Counted from the first letter of the stretch, positions 17,079-25,593 are shown. The stretch is DNA of 57,730 nucleotides from Methyloversatilis sp. XJ19-49 (GCF_024580145.1 NZ_JANINI010000010.1:131433-189162); one strand, 5' to 3'. Program-made: numbers and translations. The notes: generated from the letters alone by a model not told the origin.

Positions 17079-17096
17079 TGACAGGGGGGCAGACCG
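17079..17096. repeat. Right imperfect copy of the GGGGACAGAC-type repeat
   Basis: TGACAGGGGGGCAGACCG resembles the reverse complement of 15094-15113 (TGAAAACAGGGGACAGACAC) apart from a short gap and a few changes. The two copies therefore flank the acyl-CoA synthetase gene in opposite orientation. Confidence 0.35.
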
Positions 17097-17288
17097 GCAG
17101 CCGTTCTGTTCTATCAATGAAGCCACCTCTACGTTCGGCAATGCTTCAGGATCTATCCCCTGTTTGCGCTGCTCGCGTTGGCGGATCGTCATGCCATTGT
17201 GACGTCGGCCGCTTTCCGAGCGGCCCGTGGCGGGCTGTGGGCAGACCGTCGTACCATTGCTCGCCCTCATTCACCCGCGAGCGTCGCC

Positions 17289-17714
17289 ATGACCTATCAG
17301 ATCGTGTATTCCTCCCAGGCCACCCGACCGATGACGGCGGCGGATCTGGAGCAGATCCTGGTCGATGCGCGCGCCGGCAATGAAGCGCGCAACGTCACCG
17401 GTGCACTGGTGTTCGTCGATGGCGTGTTTCTGCAGATACTCGAAGGCGAGGAAGGGGTCGTGCGGGCGTTGATGGCGAGCATCGCAAGCGATACGCGGCA
17501 CGATACGGTCACCGTCTTCCACGAAGCGGAGGTCGAGGCGCCGACCTTCGGCACCTGGCGCATGGCTTACGTCAGTGCGACGCCGCAGGACATGTCGGCC
17601 TGGGCCGGGTTGCCGGGTACCGCGACGGTCGACGCGCTGCTGCAGGACATCGGCCGTGACCCGCAGCGCGTGCCGCAGATACTGGCCAGCATCCTGCGCC
17701 ATCTCGCGGGATGA
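17289..17714 (+). CDS. BLUF-domain blue-light sensor
   Basis: Single-domain FAD photoreceptor of 141 residues. The key BLUF positions are all present at AppA-like spacing: Tyr7 (IVYSSQ), Asn31, Gln49 (GVFLQILEG), Trp90 and Met92 (GTWRMAY). Blue light should rearrange the Gln/Tyr/flavin hydrogen bonds. The C-terminal 40 residues form the usual capping helices and carry no output domain, so it must signal to a separate partner. The frame is open upstream, but the conserved N-terminus sets the start at the ATG at 17289; no good ribosome site is seen. No obvious partner (EAL, MerR) lies nearby. Confidence 0.9.
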   Translation: MTYQIVYSSQATRPMTAADLEQILVDARAGNEARNVTGALVFVDGVFLQILEGEEGVVRALMASIASDTRHDTVTVFHEAEVEAPTFGTWRMAYVSATPQDMSAWAGLPGTATVDALLQDIGRDPQRVPQILASILRHLAG

Positions 17715-17840
17715 AGTAGCGCACGGGCGCGGAGCCGCCTTCGACGCGTTGACTCCGGGCGTCGCTGAAGCGTCTCCGGCACCGCCGCACCTCAATGCCG
17801 CGGGTCTGTCAGCCGATCTCCATGAAGGCAGGCATGCCGT

Positions 17841-17990
17841 CGGCCGCTCACCCCGCCATATTCCGCATGTGGTCCGCGAGGTCAGCCAGCGCGCCGTACA
17901 ACTGGGCGTTGGAGTCATCCGGCGGCAGCACTTCTTCCATCGCCGTGCGCATGCACATGAGCCACTGGTCGCGCTCCGCTTCGCCGATGG
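17841..17990 (-). pseudogene. Detached 3' end of the truncated globin gene
   Basis: These 150 bases match 21965-22114 with only four mismatches, in the same orientation. They encode the last 40-odd residues of the group II globin (from IGEAERDQW to the stop at 17848-17850) with no start codon or heme-binding part. At 17991 the sequence switches abruptly to IS3 transposase remnant. All four differences (A/G, A/G, G/A, C/T) are transitions, pointing to a duplication or capture that has aged a little. Confidence 0.92.
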
Positions 17991-18403
17991 CGATTCAGGT
18001 GATCTCGCCCACCTGGACCCGGTCAGGCCCGGCCACGACACACTCGCGATCGAGCCGGTTTGGCGCAATCGGGCAGGTTGTGATTGCCGTCACTGCGGGC
18101 TTGAAGCGGCGCCTGCCCTTGGCGCGGATGCCGTGCAGCTGCGCACGCGATCCTTGCCCGCCCGCACGCCGCGGGCCAGCAACTCCTTCGTGATGCGCGG
18201 CCAGCCATAGCCGCCATGCGTCTGGGCATGAATCGCTTTGATGTGAGCCAGCAGCGTATCGTTGCCCGGACCGGCTTGGTGTCCGAACCCGCGAGCCTGC
18301 CTTGAAGATTGACCTTGACCCAGCTGAACAAGGCCTGACCGATCACGCCCGATGTCCTCGCCGCCCCTTTCGGCTTAGTCATTTCCGCTCTCCTAGCCTG
18401 CAT
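17991..18403 (-). mobile_element. Remnant of an IS3-family transposase (OrfA/OrfB)
   Basis: On the minus strand an OrfA-like piece (GQALFSWVKVNLQGRLAG) is followed, in shifted frames, by OrfB segments: TLLAHIKAIHAQTHGGYGWP, then HGIRAKGRRRFK, then PIAPNRLDRECVVAGPDRVQ. These match the pre-core region of IS3-group OrfB. The reading frame is broken at least twice and ends at a stop codon right at the junction with the globin fragment. The DDE catalytic core is missing, so it is inactive. The rest of 17715-18544 holds no recognisable gene. Confidence 0.85.
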
Positions 18404-18544
18404 TGCGAATCACTCAGCAAGTGACACGGTTTTCGTAGGCGAGCTCAGGTTAAACTGGTGTGTGTATGCCGTAGCGTTGTGGCGATCTGAGTTCGTCGCC
18501 TCAAAGGATCTTCAGACAAGCCTATCGCCCGACCGAATCGCAGC

Positions 18545-20272
18545 ATGTCCGCAAAGCAGGATGGCCGCCCGAGGCTGAACACGCCCTTTCGCCGCGCCAT
18601 GGACGGCGTGACGGAGGTATTGAAGCAGATCGCGTTCTTCAGTCTGTTCGTGAATCTGCTGATGCTGACCTCGTCCATCTATATGTTGCAGGTATACGAC
18701 CGCGTGCTCGCAGCGCGCAGTGTGCCGACACTGGTCTACCTCACACTGTTCGCCGGCGCCTGCCTCGCCACGCTCGCGGCGCTTGAGGTCGTGCGCACGC
18801 GCATGTTGGTGCGCATGGCAGCCCGCTTTGACGCGCAGTTGTCCGGTCAGGTGTTCGCGCACACGCTTTCTGCAGGGCGCAACGGACAGGCACTGCGCGA
18901 CGTCGACGTCCTGCGCGGCTTTCTGTCGAGCGCGCAGATACTCAACTTGCTCGATGCGCCGTGGATTCCCATCTACATCGGGTTGGTGTATCTGCTTCAC
19001 CCCATGCTGGGACATGTCGCACTGCTCGGCGCCATCGTGCTGTTTGCACTGGGGCTGTGGAACGAGCGCGCAACACGCTTGCCGCTTGCTGAAGCGGCGG
19101 ATGAGCTGGCTGCCTGCACCCGCTTCGCCGAAATCAGCGCACGCAACGTCGAAGCGGTCAGGGCAATGGGTATGCTGCCGGGGCTGAGCGCGATCTGGCG
19201 CAAGCGACATGAACTGGGACTTGGCCTCCAGGGATTGGCCAGCGATCGCGGGGGTGATATTTCAGCGCTTGCCAAGGCCGTGCGTTTTTCTTTGCAGATT
19301 GCCATCCTCGGTGTCGGTGCCTGGCTGGTGATCGATGAGCAGACTACGGCCGGTGTGATGATCGCGGCCTCCATCGTGATGGGCCGCGGACTGGCACCGG
19401 TCGAGGCCGCCATCGGTGGATGGCGCGGCTTTGTGCAGGCCCGTCAGGCGCATGGCCGTCTGCTCCGGGAGTTTGGCGCGAGCGTCGAGCCCGCCGCGAC
19501 CATGGCTCTGCCTGCCCCGACCGGTCGACTGTCATTCGAGGGCGTTGCCGGGGCACCGCCGGATTTCCGCAAGCCCACCGTACGCGATCTGACCTTTACG
19601 CTTGAGGCCGGCACCTGCCTGGGTATCACGGGCCCCAGCGCAGCGGGGAAAACGAGCCTGGCGAGGCTGGCTGTGGGCGTATGGCGTCCTCTGGTGGGCG
19701 TCGTGCGTCTGGATGGAGCAAATATTGCCGACTGGTCGCGTGAACAGGTCGGACCCCATATCGGCTACCTGCCGCAGGACATCGAATTGTTCCCCGGCAG
19801 CATTGCCGAGAACATTGCACGCTTCGGCGACGCTGACCCGATGCGGGTCGTCGAGGCAGCGCAACTCGCTGGCGCGCACCAGGTCATCCTTGAACTGCCA
19901 CAAGGCTACGACACACGCATCGGCCCCGGAGGTGTCAACCTCTCGGGCGGCCAACGTCAGCGCATCGGTCTGGCGCGCGCCTTCTACGGACAGCCGGCGC
20001 TGATCGTACTCGACGAACCGACGTCAAATCTGGATACCGAAGGCGAAAATGCCGTTCGTCAGGCCATGGATACGCTGCGCGCAGCGGGCCACACGGTGAT
20101 CGTGATCGCTCATCGGCCAGCCGTGCTGGGCGGCACCGATCGACTGATGGTTGTGCAACGGGGGCAGATCACCAGCTTCGGCCCGACTGCCGAGATCATG
20201 CCGCAGATCACGCGTCGCGTCGTGGCCCGCCGCGCGGCGGGGAGCGGCGGAACGGGAGCCGGTCATGTCTGA
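18545..20272 (+). CDS. Type I secretion ABC transporter (PrtD-like)
   Basis: Inner-membrane ATPase that would export an unfolded protein with a C-terminal secretion signal. The 575-residue protein has an N-terminal membrane domain with about six helices (near 27-48, 62-82, 138-172 and 248-284) and a C-terminal ATPase: Walker A GPSAAGKT at 363-370, signature LSGGQ at 466-470, Walker B ALIVLDE at 485-491 and the switch IAHR near 522-525. There is no C39 peptidase domain, so it is PrtD-like rather than a bacteriocin exporter. The next gene overlaps by eight bases. No substrate or TolC-type gene is near. Confidence 0.9.
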   Translation: MSAKQDGRPRLNTPFRRAMDGVTEVLKQIAFFSLFVNLLMLTSSIYMLQVYDRVLAARSVPTLVYLTLFAGACLATLAALEVVRTRMLVRMAARFDAQLSGQVFAHTLSAGRNGQALRDVDVLRGFLSSAQILNLLDAPWIPIYIGLVYLLHPMLGHVALLGAIVLFALGLWNERATRLPLAEAADELAACTRFAEISARNVEAVRAMGMLPGLSAIWRKRHELGLGLQGLASDRGGDISALAKAVRFSLQIAILGVGAWLVIDEQTTAGVMIAASIVMGRGLAPVEAAIGGWRGFVQARQAHGRLLREFGASVEPAATMALPAPTGRLSFEGVAGAPPDFRKPTVRDLTFTLEAGTCLGITGPSAAGKTSLARLAVGVWRPLVGVVRLDGANIADWSREQVGPHIGYLPQDIELFPGSIAENIARFGDADPMRVVEAAQLAGAHQVILELPQGYDTRIGPGGVNLSGGQRQRIGLARAFYGQPALIVLDEPTSNLDTEGENAVRQAMDTLRAAGHTVIVIAHRPAVLGGTDRLMVVQRGQITSFGPTAEIMPQITRRVVARRAAGSGGTGAGHV

Positions 20273-21602
20273 ATCCGCTGCCCGGCCACCCGGCCTGGTG
20301 ATCGGGGATGCCGCGGCGAGTGCTCAACTCCGGCGCTGGCGTCTGACCGGTTTACTCATTCTGGCCGCAACCTTCGGGGTGACCGCACTGTGGTCCACGC
20401 TGGCTCCGCTATCGAGCGCGGTGATCGCGAGCGGCACGGTCAAGGTGGTCGGCAACCGCAAGATGGTCCAGCATCAGGAAGGCGGGGTCATCAAGGCCAT
20501 CCTCGTGCGCGACGGTGATCGAGTGGCGGCCGGTGACGTACTGATCCGCCTTGACGAGACGCGTGCCGGCGCTTCACAGGGCGTGTTGCAGACACAGTAC
20601 GACGCCGCGCTGGCCTTGCAGGCGCGCCTGATCGCGGAGCGCGACGGCCAGGTATCGATTTCCTGGCCGGCCGAATTGCTTGCACGACGCAATGAGCCGC
20701 GCGTCTCCGAACTGTTGCAGACGCAGCAGTCACAGTTCGCTGCGCGGCGGGCGTCTTTGCAGGGCCATCTAAGCATTCTTGATCGCCAGATCGCCGCCAC
20801 GCAGGCGGGAATTGAAGGGCTGGACAGCCAGCGCAAGGCAAAGCAGACCCAGCTTGAGAGTCTGCAGACCGAACTGGCCGGATTGACTGATCTGCTCAGC
20901 AAGGGAATGGTGGAGAAGACCAAGTACCGCAACCTGGAGCGCGAAATCGCGCGAGTCGAGGGCGAGCGCGCAGAGCACATGTCGGACATTGCCTCCGCGA
21001 GGGCGACGATCAGCGAGCGGGAGTTGCAGAAGTTTCAGGCGCGCAAGACCTTCAACGAAGAAGTCACCGAACAGTTGCGCACGGTTCAGACCGAACTTTT
21101 CGACTACACCGAGCGCATGCAGGCAGCCGACTACGTCCTCGCCCAGACAGAACTGCGCGCGCCGGTGGCAGGCACGGTCACGGACCTGAAAACCCATACC
21201 GAGGGCGGTGTGGTTGCGCCCGGACAGGTACTGCTGGAGATCGTCCCGACCGATGAACGTCTGATGATCGAAGCGAAAGTGCGTCCGCAGGACGTCGACC
21301 GCGTGCGTACCGGACTTGCAGCGGGCGTGAAACTGTCGTCATTCGATCAACGAACACTGCCTGAACTGGACGGTTCGGTGAGCTACCTTTCGGCGGACAT
21401 CCTCGAAGAGGAACGCACCGGTCAGAGTTACTTTCTTGTGCGTATCGAGGTGCCCGAAGAGGAGCTTTCCCGGCTCGGCGGACAGAAGATCCATCCAGGA
21501 ATGCTGGCCGACGTGTTCGTGCGCACCGGGGACAGAACCTTTCTCGCCTATCTGCTCGACCCTATCGTATCGAGTTTCAACAAGGCCTGGCGCGAACGCT
21601 GA
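20265..21602 (+). CDS. Type I secretion membrane-fusion protein (HlyD/PrtE family)
   Basis: Periplasmic adaptor bridging the ABC transporter and an outer-membrane channel. The 445-residue protein has one N-terminal membrane anchor (about 28-50), a lipoyl-type half domain (KMVQHQEGGVIKAI...DGDRVAAGDVL), a long coiled-coil arm (about 100-290), the second lipoyl half (LRAPVAGTVTDLKTHTEGGV) and a beta-barrel C-terminus. The ATG lies inside the end of the ABC gene, so translation is coupled. It is followed at once by an IS21 remnant, so any downstream outer-membrane gene may have been lost. Confidence 0.9.
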   Translation: MSESAARPPGLVIGDAAASAQLRRWRLTGLLILAATFGVTALWSTLAPLSSAVIASGTVKVVGNRKMVQHQEGGVIKAILVRDGDRVAAGDVLIRLDETRAGASQGVLQTQYDAALALQARLIAERDGQVSISWPAELLARRNEPRVSELLQTQQSQFAARRASLQGHLSILDRQIAATQAGIEGLDSQRKAKQTQLESLQTELAGLTDLLSKGMVEKTKYRNLEREIARVEGERAEHMSDIASARATISERELQKFQARKTFNEEVTEQLRTVQTELFDYTERMQAADYVLAQTELRAPVAGTVTDLKTHTEGGVVAPGQVLLEIVPTDERLMIEAKVRPQDVDRVRTGLAAGVKLSSFDQRTLPELDGSVSYLSADILEEERTGQSYFLVRIEVPEEELSRLGGQKIHPGMLADVFVRTGDRTFLAYLLDPIVSSFNKAWRER

Positions 21603-21690
21603 TTATGGACGTCCGTCGCGATGGCTCGACGCTGGACTGTTGATTTCCACTTGAATCTGACCGGGGGGCATCCAGCGCTGACCCGCCAGT

Positions 21691-21964
21691 TTATTCATAT
21701 AGTATAGCTACACGCGGTGTTGGGTGGATTCGGCACCGTGTGGTTTGTCTCCTTGAGACTCGGGCCGTGCTCGTCTTGAAGCGCCTGGACTCGTCACCGG
21801 TCTCAACGATGTGGCAGTGATGCGTGGGCCGGTCAAGCATTGTGGTGGCCATCTTGGCGTGGCCGGACACGCTGTCCCACACGGCGAACTGCTGATTGGT
21901 CGTGATCATCACGCCAGTGTGCGCGTAGTGCTTCGAGCGCAGGTGGAAAAGCTGCGCGCCGCCA
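21691..21964 (-). mobile_element. Remnant of an IS21-family IstB helper ATPase
   Basis: Minus-strand translation gives GAQLFHLRSKHYAHTG, then MITTNQQFAVWDSVSG and THHCHIVETGDESRRFK, the C-terminal third of IstB. The Walker motifs and all of IstA are absent. The similarity begins right after the globin stop codon region. Downstream bases (about 21640-21690, with GTTGATTTCCACTTGAATC) resemble the non-coding tail seen after istB in IS21 elements. The fragment is inactive and marks the right edge of the insert that carries the secretion genes. Nothing else is recognisable in 21603-21690. Confidence 0.82.
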
Positions 21965-22114
21965 CGGCCGCTCACCCCGCCATGTTCCGCATGTGGTCCG
22001 CGAGGTCAGCCAGCGCGCCGTACAACTGGGCGTTGGAGTCGTCCGGCGGCAGCACTTCTTCCATCGCCATGCGCATGCACATGAGCCACTGGTCGCGTTC
22101 CGCTTCGCCGATGG
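21965..22114. repeat. Right copy of the 150-bp direct repeat (inside the intact globin gene)
   Basis: Matches 17841-17990 at 146 of 150 positions in the same orientation. The two copies flank a 3.97-kb block made of the IS3 remnant, the type I secretion pair and the IS21 remnant. The right copy is the natural 3' end of the intact globin gene. Confidence 0.92.
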
Positions 22115-22373
22115 TGAACGGTAGGTGACGCGCGCGCAGGCGCGGGTGGCCATAGGCTTCGACGTACAGTTGCGGGCCGCCGAGCCAGCCGGACAGGTAC
22201 ATGTAGAGCTTTTCGGCCGAGCCGGACAGGTCGGCCGGGTGCAGCTTGCGGATGCCGTAGGCCTCGGGCAGCGTGTCCATCAGCTCGTAGAAGCGATCGA
22301 CCAGCGTGCGCACGGCGGGGGCGCCGCCGATGTGGTCGTAGAAGGTGGTGCTGGCGGAGTGGTTCTGTGTCAT
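21972..22373 (-). CDS. Group II truncated hemoglobin
   Basis: Small 2-on-2 heme globin, 133 residues. The likely proximal histidine is His83 in GHPRLRARHLPF, the B10 tyrosine is Tyr29 (DRFYEL) and the conserved G8 tryptophan is Trp96 (RDQWLMCM), all as in GlbO-type proteins. These act in O2, NO or peroxide chemistry in the cytosol. The gene is intact. Its last 150 bases are duplicated at 17841-17990, and an IS21 remnant abuts its stop codon. It diverges from the SapC-family gene, with 168 bases between them. Confidence 0.92.
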   Translation of the reverse strand: MTQNHSASTTFYDHIGGAPAVRTLVDRFYELMDTLPEAYGIRKLHPADLSGSAEKLYMYLSGWLGGPQLYVEAYGHPRLRARHLPFTIGEAERDQWLMCMRMAMEEVLPPDDSNAQLYGALADLADHMRNMAG

Positions 22374-22541
22374 GGGGTGGTGAGCGTGTTCGCGTTGCTA
22401 GCGGTGTCTGCCGGAGAGCGTGATTTTATATCGCCCCGGCCCGTCGGTCTTTGGGCATCGCGCGGTCGTTTTTCGCGCGGCGAGCAGAGCGGGCGGCATA
22501 GAATCTGGCCCGGCGCCCCCCCATCCACCGGAAGGATTTCA

Positions 22542-23330
22542 ATGAAAACGCTGCTTTTCTACGACAGTGTGGTCGTTCTGAACCGCGACACCCACCGCGA
22601 TCTGCACCTGAAGCCGCAGGACAACCTGCGTTTCGCCGCGAGCACCAACTGCGTGCCGCTGGCGCTGGTCGAATTCGGCGACGTGGCGCGCGAGTATCCG
22701 ATCGTGTTCGCACGGCTGCCGGGGGGGCTGGTACCGGTGGCGCTGCTCGGTCTGCGCGACGCGGAAAACCTCTATCTGAACGACGAAGGAAAGTGGGACG
22801 CACGCTACGTGCCCGCCTTCGTGCGTCGCTACCCCTTCGTCGCGGTGCAGGACAACACGGCACCCGACAAGCTGCTGGTGTGCATGGACGAACAGTTTCC
22901 GGGCTTCAACAAGGAAGAGGGCGAGCGACTGTTCGACGAGAATGGCGCGGAAACCCCGTTCCTGAAGAACGCGCTGGCGTTCGTGCAGGGCTACCAGAAC
23001 GAGGCGCAGCGCACGGCGGAATTCTGCCGCGAGGTCGAACAGCTCGGTCTGCTGAACGAAATGAGCGCGATGGCCGAACTGAAGGACGGCCGCAAGTTCC
23101 GCCTCGACGGGCTGTGGGTGATCGACGAAGCGAAGCTGCAATCACTGTCGGCGGCGGCGGCGGTCGATCTGTTCCGCCGCGGCTGGATGGGTCTGGTATA
23201 CGCGCAGCTGCTGTCACTCGGCCATCTGCGCGTGCTGCTCGACCGTACGGCGCAGCGCACTGGTGATGCGCCGGCAGTGCCGGCCGATGGTGCGGCCGCC
23301 GCAGCGGCCGAATCAGGCAGCGTTCACTGA
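22542..23330 (+). CDS. SapC-family protein
   Basis: The 262-residue protein fits the SapC family, named from the Campylobacter S-layer export locus. Typical parts are the N-terminal segment (NCVPLALVEFGDVAREYPIV), a central RYVPAFVRRYPFVAV block and the FDENGAETPFLKNALAFV stretch. No signal peptide or membrane helix is seen. The biochemical role of the family is not established. A GGAAGGATTTC ribosome site precedes the ATG at 22542. It lies about 0.9 kb from the type I secretion pair, but with the globin and IS21 remnant in between. Its end overlaps the convergent histidine-kinase gene by seven bases. Confidence 0.82.
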   Translation: MKTLLFYDSVVVLNRDTHRDLHLKPQDNLRFAASTNCVPLALVEFGDVAREYPIVFARLPGGLVPVALLGLRDAENLYLNDEGKWDARYVPAFVRRYPFVAVQDNTAPDKLLVCMDEQFPGFNKEEGERLFDENGAETPFLKNALAFVQGYQNEAQRTAEFCREVEQLGLLNEMSAMAELKDGRKFRLDGLWVIDEAKLQSLSAAAAVDLFRRGWMGLVYAQLLSLGHLRVLLDRTAQRTGDAPAVPADGAAAAAAESGSVH

Positions 23331-24754
23331 CCCTGTCTGTCGCGGCTGGCCGCTGCCGGTGGGGCGAGCGGCAGCCGCAGGCGGGCGACCAGCCCGCCAC
23401 CCTCGCGCTGCAGCAGTTCGAAACGTCCGCCGTGTGCGCGCAAGGTGCGCTCGACGATCGCAAGACCCAGCCCGGCGCCGCTCTGGCCGGTGCGCGAGTT
23501 GTCCAGCCGCGTGAAGGGCCGCTTCAGGCGGTCGATCTGCTCGGGCGGTATGCCCGGGCCGCGGTCGCTCACATCGATGCAGGCCTCCGGCCCGTCGATC
23601 ACGCATGACAGTTCGACCGGCTTGTCTTCACCGGCATGACGCAGCGCATTGTCGACCAGATTGTTCAGGCAGCGGCGGATGGCGAGCGGCCGGAAGCGCA
23701 TGGCCGGCACCGGATCGAGCCGGGCGGCGCTGACGGCAAAGCCATGCCGCGTATAGGCCTGCGCGGCTTCCAGCACAAGGCTGGCGAGATCGCCTTCGAC
23801 CGGCTCCTCGCCGGTGGTCATGCGGGCGAAGTCGAGAAACTGGCCGATGATCTTGTCCATGTCATCGATGTCGGCGCTCATGTCGCGCACCGTGTCCGGG
23901 TCGAGTCCGGCCATTTCCATGTCGAGCCGCAGCCGGGTCAGCGGTGTGCGCAGGTCGTGCGAAATACCGGCCAGAATGAGCGCGCGCTCGTCCTCCATGC
24001 GCGCCAGATCGTCGGCCATCTGGTTGAAGGCGTGCGCCACCTCGGCGAGTTCTTCGGCGCCCTGCTCGGGCAGCGGGGCGGGACGCTCGCCGCGGCCGAT
24101 CGCACGGGCTGCGCGCTTCATCGCCGACAACGGCCGGGTCACCCGGCGCACGATCAGGAAGGCGCCGCCGAGCGCGAGCAGCAGCGCTGCGGTGCCCCAG
24201 CCGACCACCTCGAGCGCCAGCGGGCGCTCGATGCGGTTGCGCGGCAGCATGAGCCAGTAATCGTCGATGCCTTCGCCGTCGGAAATGCTGAAGCTGACGA
24301 ACAGCCCGGTCTGGATGCCGCGCGACACGACGATGCGGGTGCGCGGATCGAGCCGCTTGCGTAATTCATCCTCGATGGCAGCCAGCGAACGGTCGCCGGG
24401 GATGGGCTCGAAGCCCGGAATGTCGCCGTCGAGGTAGATGCGCAGACCTTCACGCATCGACAGCTCGGTCAGCAGTTCGACGCGTCGCTGCGGGTCGGCG
24501 CTGACCAGCGACGCACGGGTGAGGTTGATGACGCTGATGATGATCTGCGCTGCCTGCTGTGCCCGCGGCGCGCGTTCCAGCCAGGCGTAGATGCCCGACC
24601 AGGCGAGAACCGAGGCGGTCAGCAGCCCGGCCAGCAGCAGGAAGGTGCGGGCAAGCAGTGTGCGCGGCAGCAGCGGAAAGCTGCGCAGCGGCGCGCGCAG
24701 GGCCTGACCGGTCAGACGGGCGAACCTGCCGCGGCGACGTGCGCGCTTTACCAC
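23324..24754 (-). CDS. EnvZ-like sensor histidine kinase
   Basis: Membrane sensor of 476 residues partnering the OmpR-like regulator upstream. There are two membrane helices (about 35-58 and 182-203) enclosing a periplasmic domain of about 120 residues. A HAMP domain (about 204-257) and a DHp helix with phospho-acceptor His266 (GISHDLRTPLTRLRL) follow. The ATPase domain has N box NNLVDNALRHAG at 364-375, G1 DRGPGIP at 397-403 and G2 GAGLGLAI at 426-433. The helix after His266 is EnvZ-like. The signal is unknown. It starts 57 bases after the regulator stop. Confidence 0.92.
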   Translation of the reverse strand: MVKRARRRGRFARLTGQALRAPLRSFPLLPRTLLARTFLLLAGLLTASVLAWSGIYAWLERAPRAQQAAQIIISVINLTRASLVSADPQRRVELLTELSMREGLRIYLDGDIPGFEPIPGDRSLAAIEDELRKRLDPRTRIVVSRGIQTGLFVSFSISDGEGIDDYWLMLPRNRIERPLALEVVGWGTAALLLALGGAFLIVRRVTRPLSAMKRAARAIGRGERPAPLPEQGAEELAEVAHAFNQMADDLARMEDERALILAGISHDLRTPLTRLRLDMEMAGLDPDTVRDMSADIDDMDKIIGQFLDFARMTTGEEPVEGDLASLVLEAAQAYTRHGFAVSAARLDPVPAMRFRPLAIRRCLNNLVDNALRHAGEDKPVELSCVIDGPEACIDVSDRGPGIPPEQIDRLKRPFTRLDNSRTGQSGAGLGLAIVERTLRAHGGRFELLQREGGGLVARLRLPLAPPAAASRDRQGQ

Positions 24755-24811
24755 GGGTGAAGCGCCGGCGCGCAGCCGGTCGAAGTGTGACCGGCCGCCG
24801 CAGGGGCGTGA

Positions 24812-25540
24812 TCAGGCATGCCGTGTGCCGTCAGGTACGAATACATAGCCGAAGCCCCACACCGTCTGCAGGTAGCGCGGCTTGGCGGGGTCGTCTTCGA
24901 CCAGCTTGCGCAGGCGCGACATCTGCACGTCGATCGAACGATCGAAGGCATCGTATTCGCGGCCGCGCGCCAGTTCCATCAGCTTGTCGCGCGACAGCGG
25001 CACGCGCGGCGATTCGAGCAGCACCTTGAGCAGTGAAAATTCGCCGGTGGTGAGCACCTGCTCCTGCTCGTCGCGGGTCAGCGTACGTGCGGCGAGATTG
25101 ACCTCGACCTGGCCGAAATGCACCACGCGTTCGTCGAGCGCCGGCGCGCCAGGGGGCGGTTTCGGTGCCTGACGGCGCAGCACGGCGTTGATGCGGGCGA
25201 CCAGCTCGCGCGGATTGAAGGGCTTGGGCAGATAGTCGTCGGCGCCCATTTCGAGACCGACGATGCGGTCGACCTCGTCGCCCTTGGCGGTCAGCATGAC
25301 CACCGGAATCGTGTTGTCCTGCGCACGCAGCCGGCGGCAGATGGCGAGTCCGTCTTCACCGGGCAGCATCAGGTCGAGCACCATGAGGTCGTACAGTTCG
25401 CGCGCCAGGGCACGGTCCATCTGCGCGCTGTCGGCCACGGCCTTGACCGCGAACCCCTGTTCTCCGAGGTAGCGCTCGAGCAGGGCGCGCAGGCGGGCGT
25501 CGTCATCGACGATCAGGATCTTGCGTTTTTTTTCTTCCAT
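24812..25540 (-). CDS. OmpR-family response regulator
   Basis: DNA-binding regulator of 242 residues. The receiver domain has acidic residues 12-14, phospho-acceptor Asp56 (MVLDLMLPGEDG) and Lys106 (YLPKPF). The C-terminal winged helix (about 135-237) ends ...PRYLQTVWGFGYVFVPDG as in OmpR. It is encoded upstream of its kinase. An 11-bp-spaced direct repeat in the region ahead of it (TTAAC at 25613, TTACA at 25624) is a candidate operator for itself and for the divergent small exported proteins. Confidence 0.93.
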   Translation of the reverse strand: MEEKKRKILIVDDDARLRALLERYLGEQGFAVKAVADSAQMDRALARELYDLMVLDLMLPGEDGLAICRRLRAQDNTIPVVMLTAKGDEVDRIVGLEMGADDYLPKPFNPRELVARINAVLRRQAPKPPPGAPALDERVVHFGQVEVNLAARTLTRDEQEQVLTTGEFSLLKVLLESPRVPLSRDKLMELARGREYDAFDRSIDVQMSRLRKLVEDDPAKPRYLQTVWGFGYVFVPDGTRHA

Positions 25541-25593
25541 TGCGCGATGCTACCCGAGCGGGTCTGCAGTATTCAATCTGCCGGTGAGCGCAT

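Noticed and set aside
16989-17270. Small minus-strand frame upstream of the acyl-CoA synthetase (MTIRQREQRKQGIDPEALPN region)
   Set aside because: The middle part looks less random than its surroundings and might be debris of a mobile gene, but I cannot tie it to a family and it overlaps the repeat at 17079.
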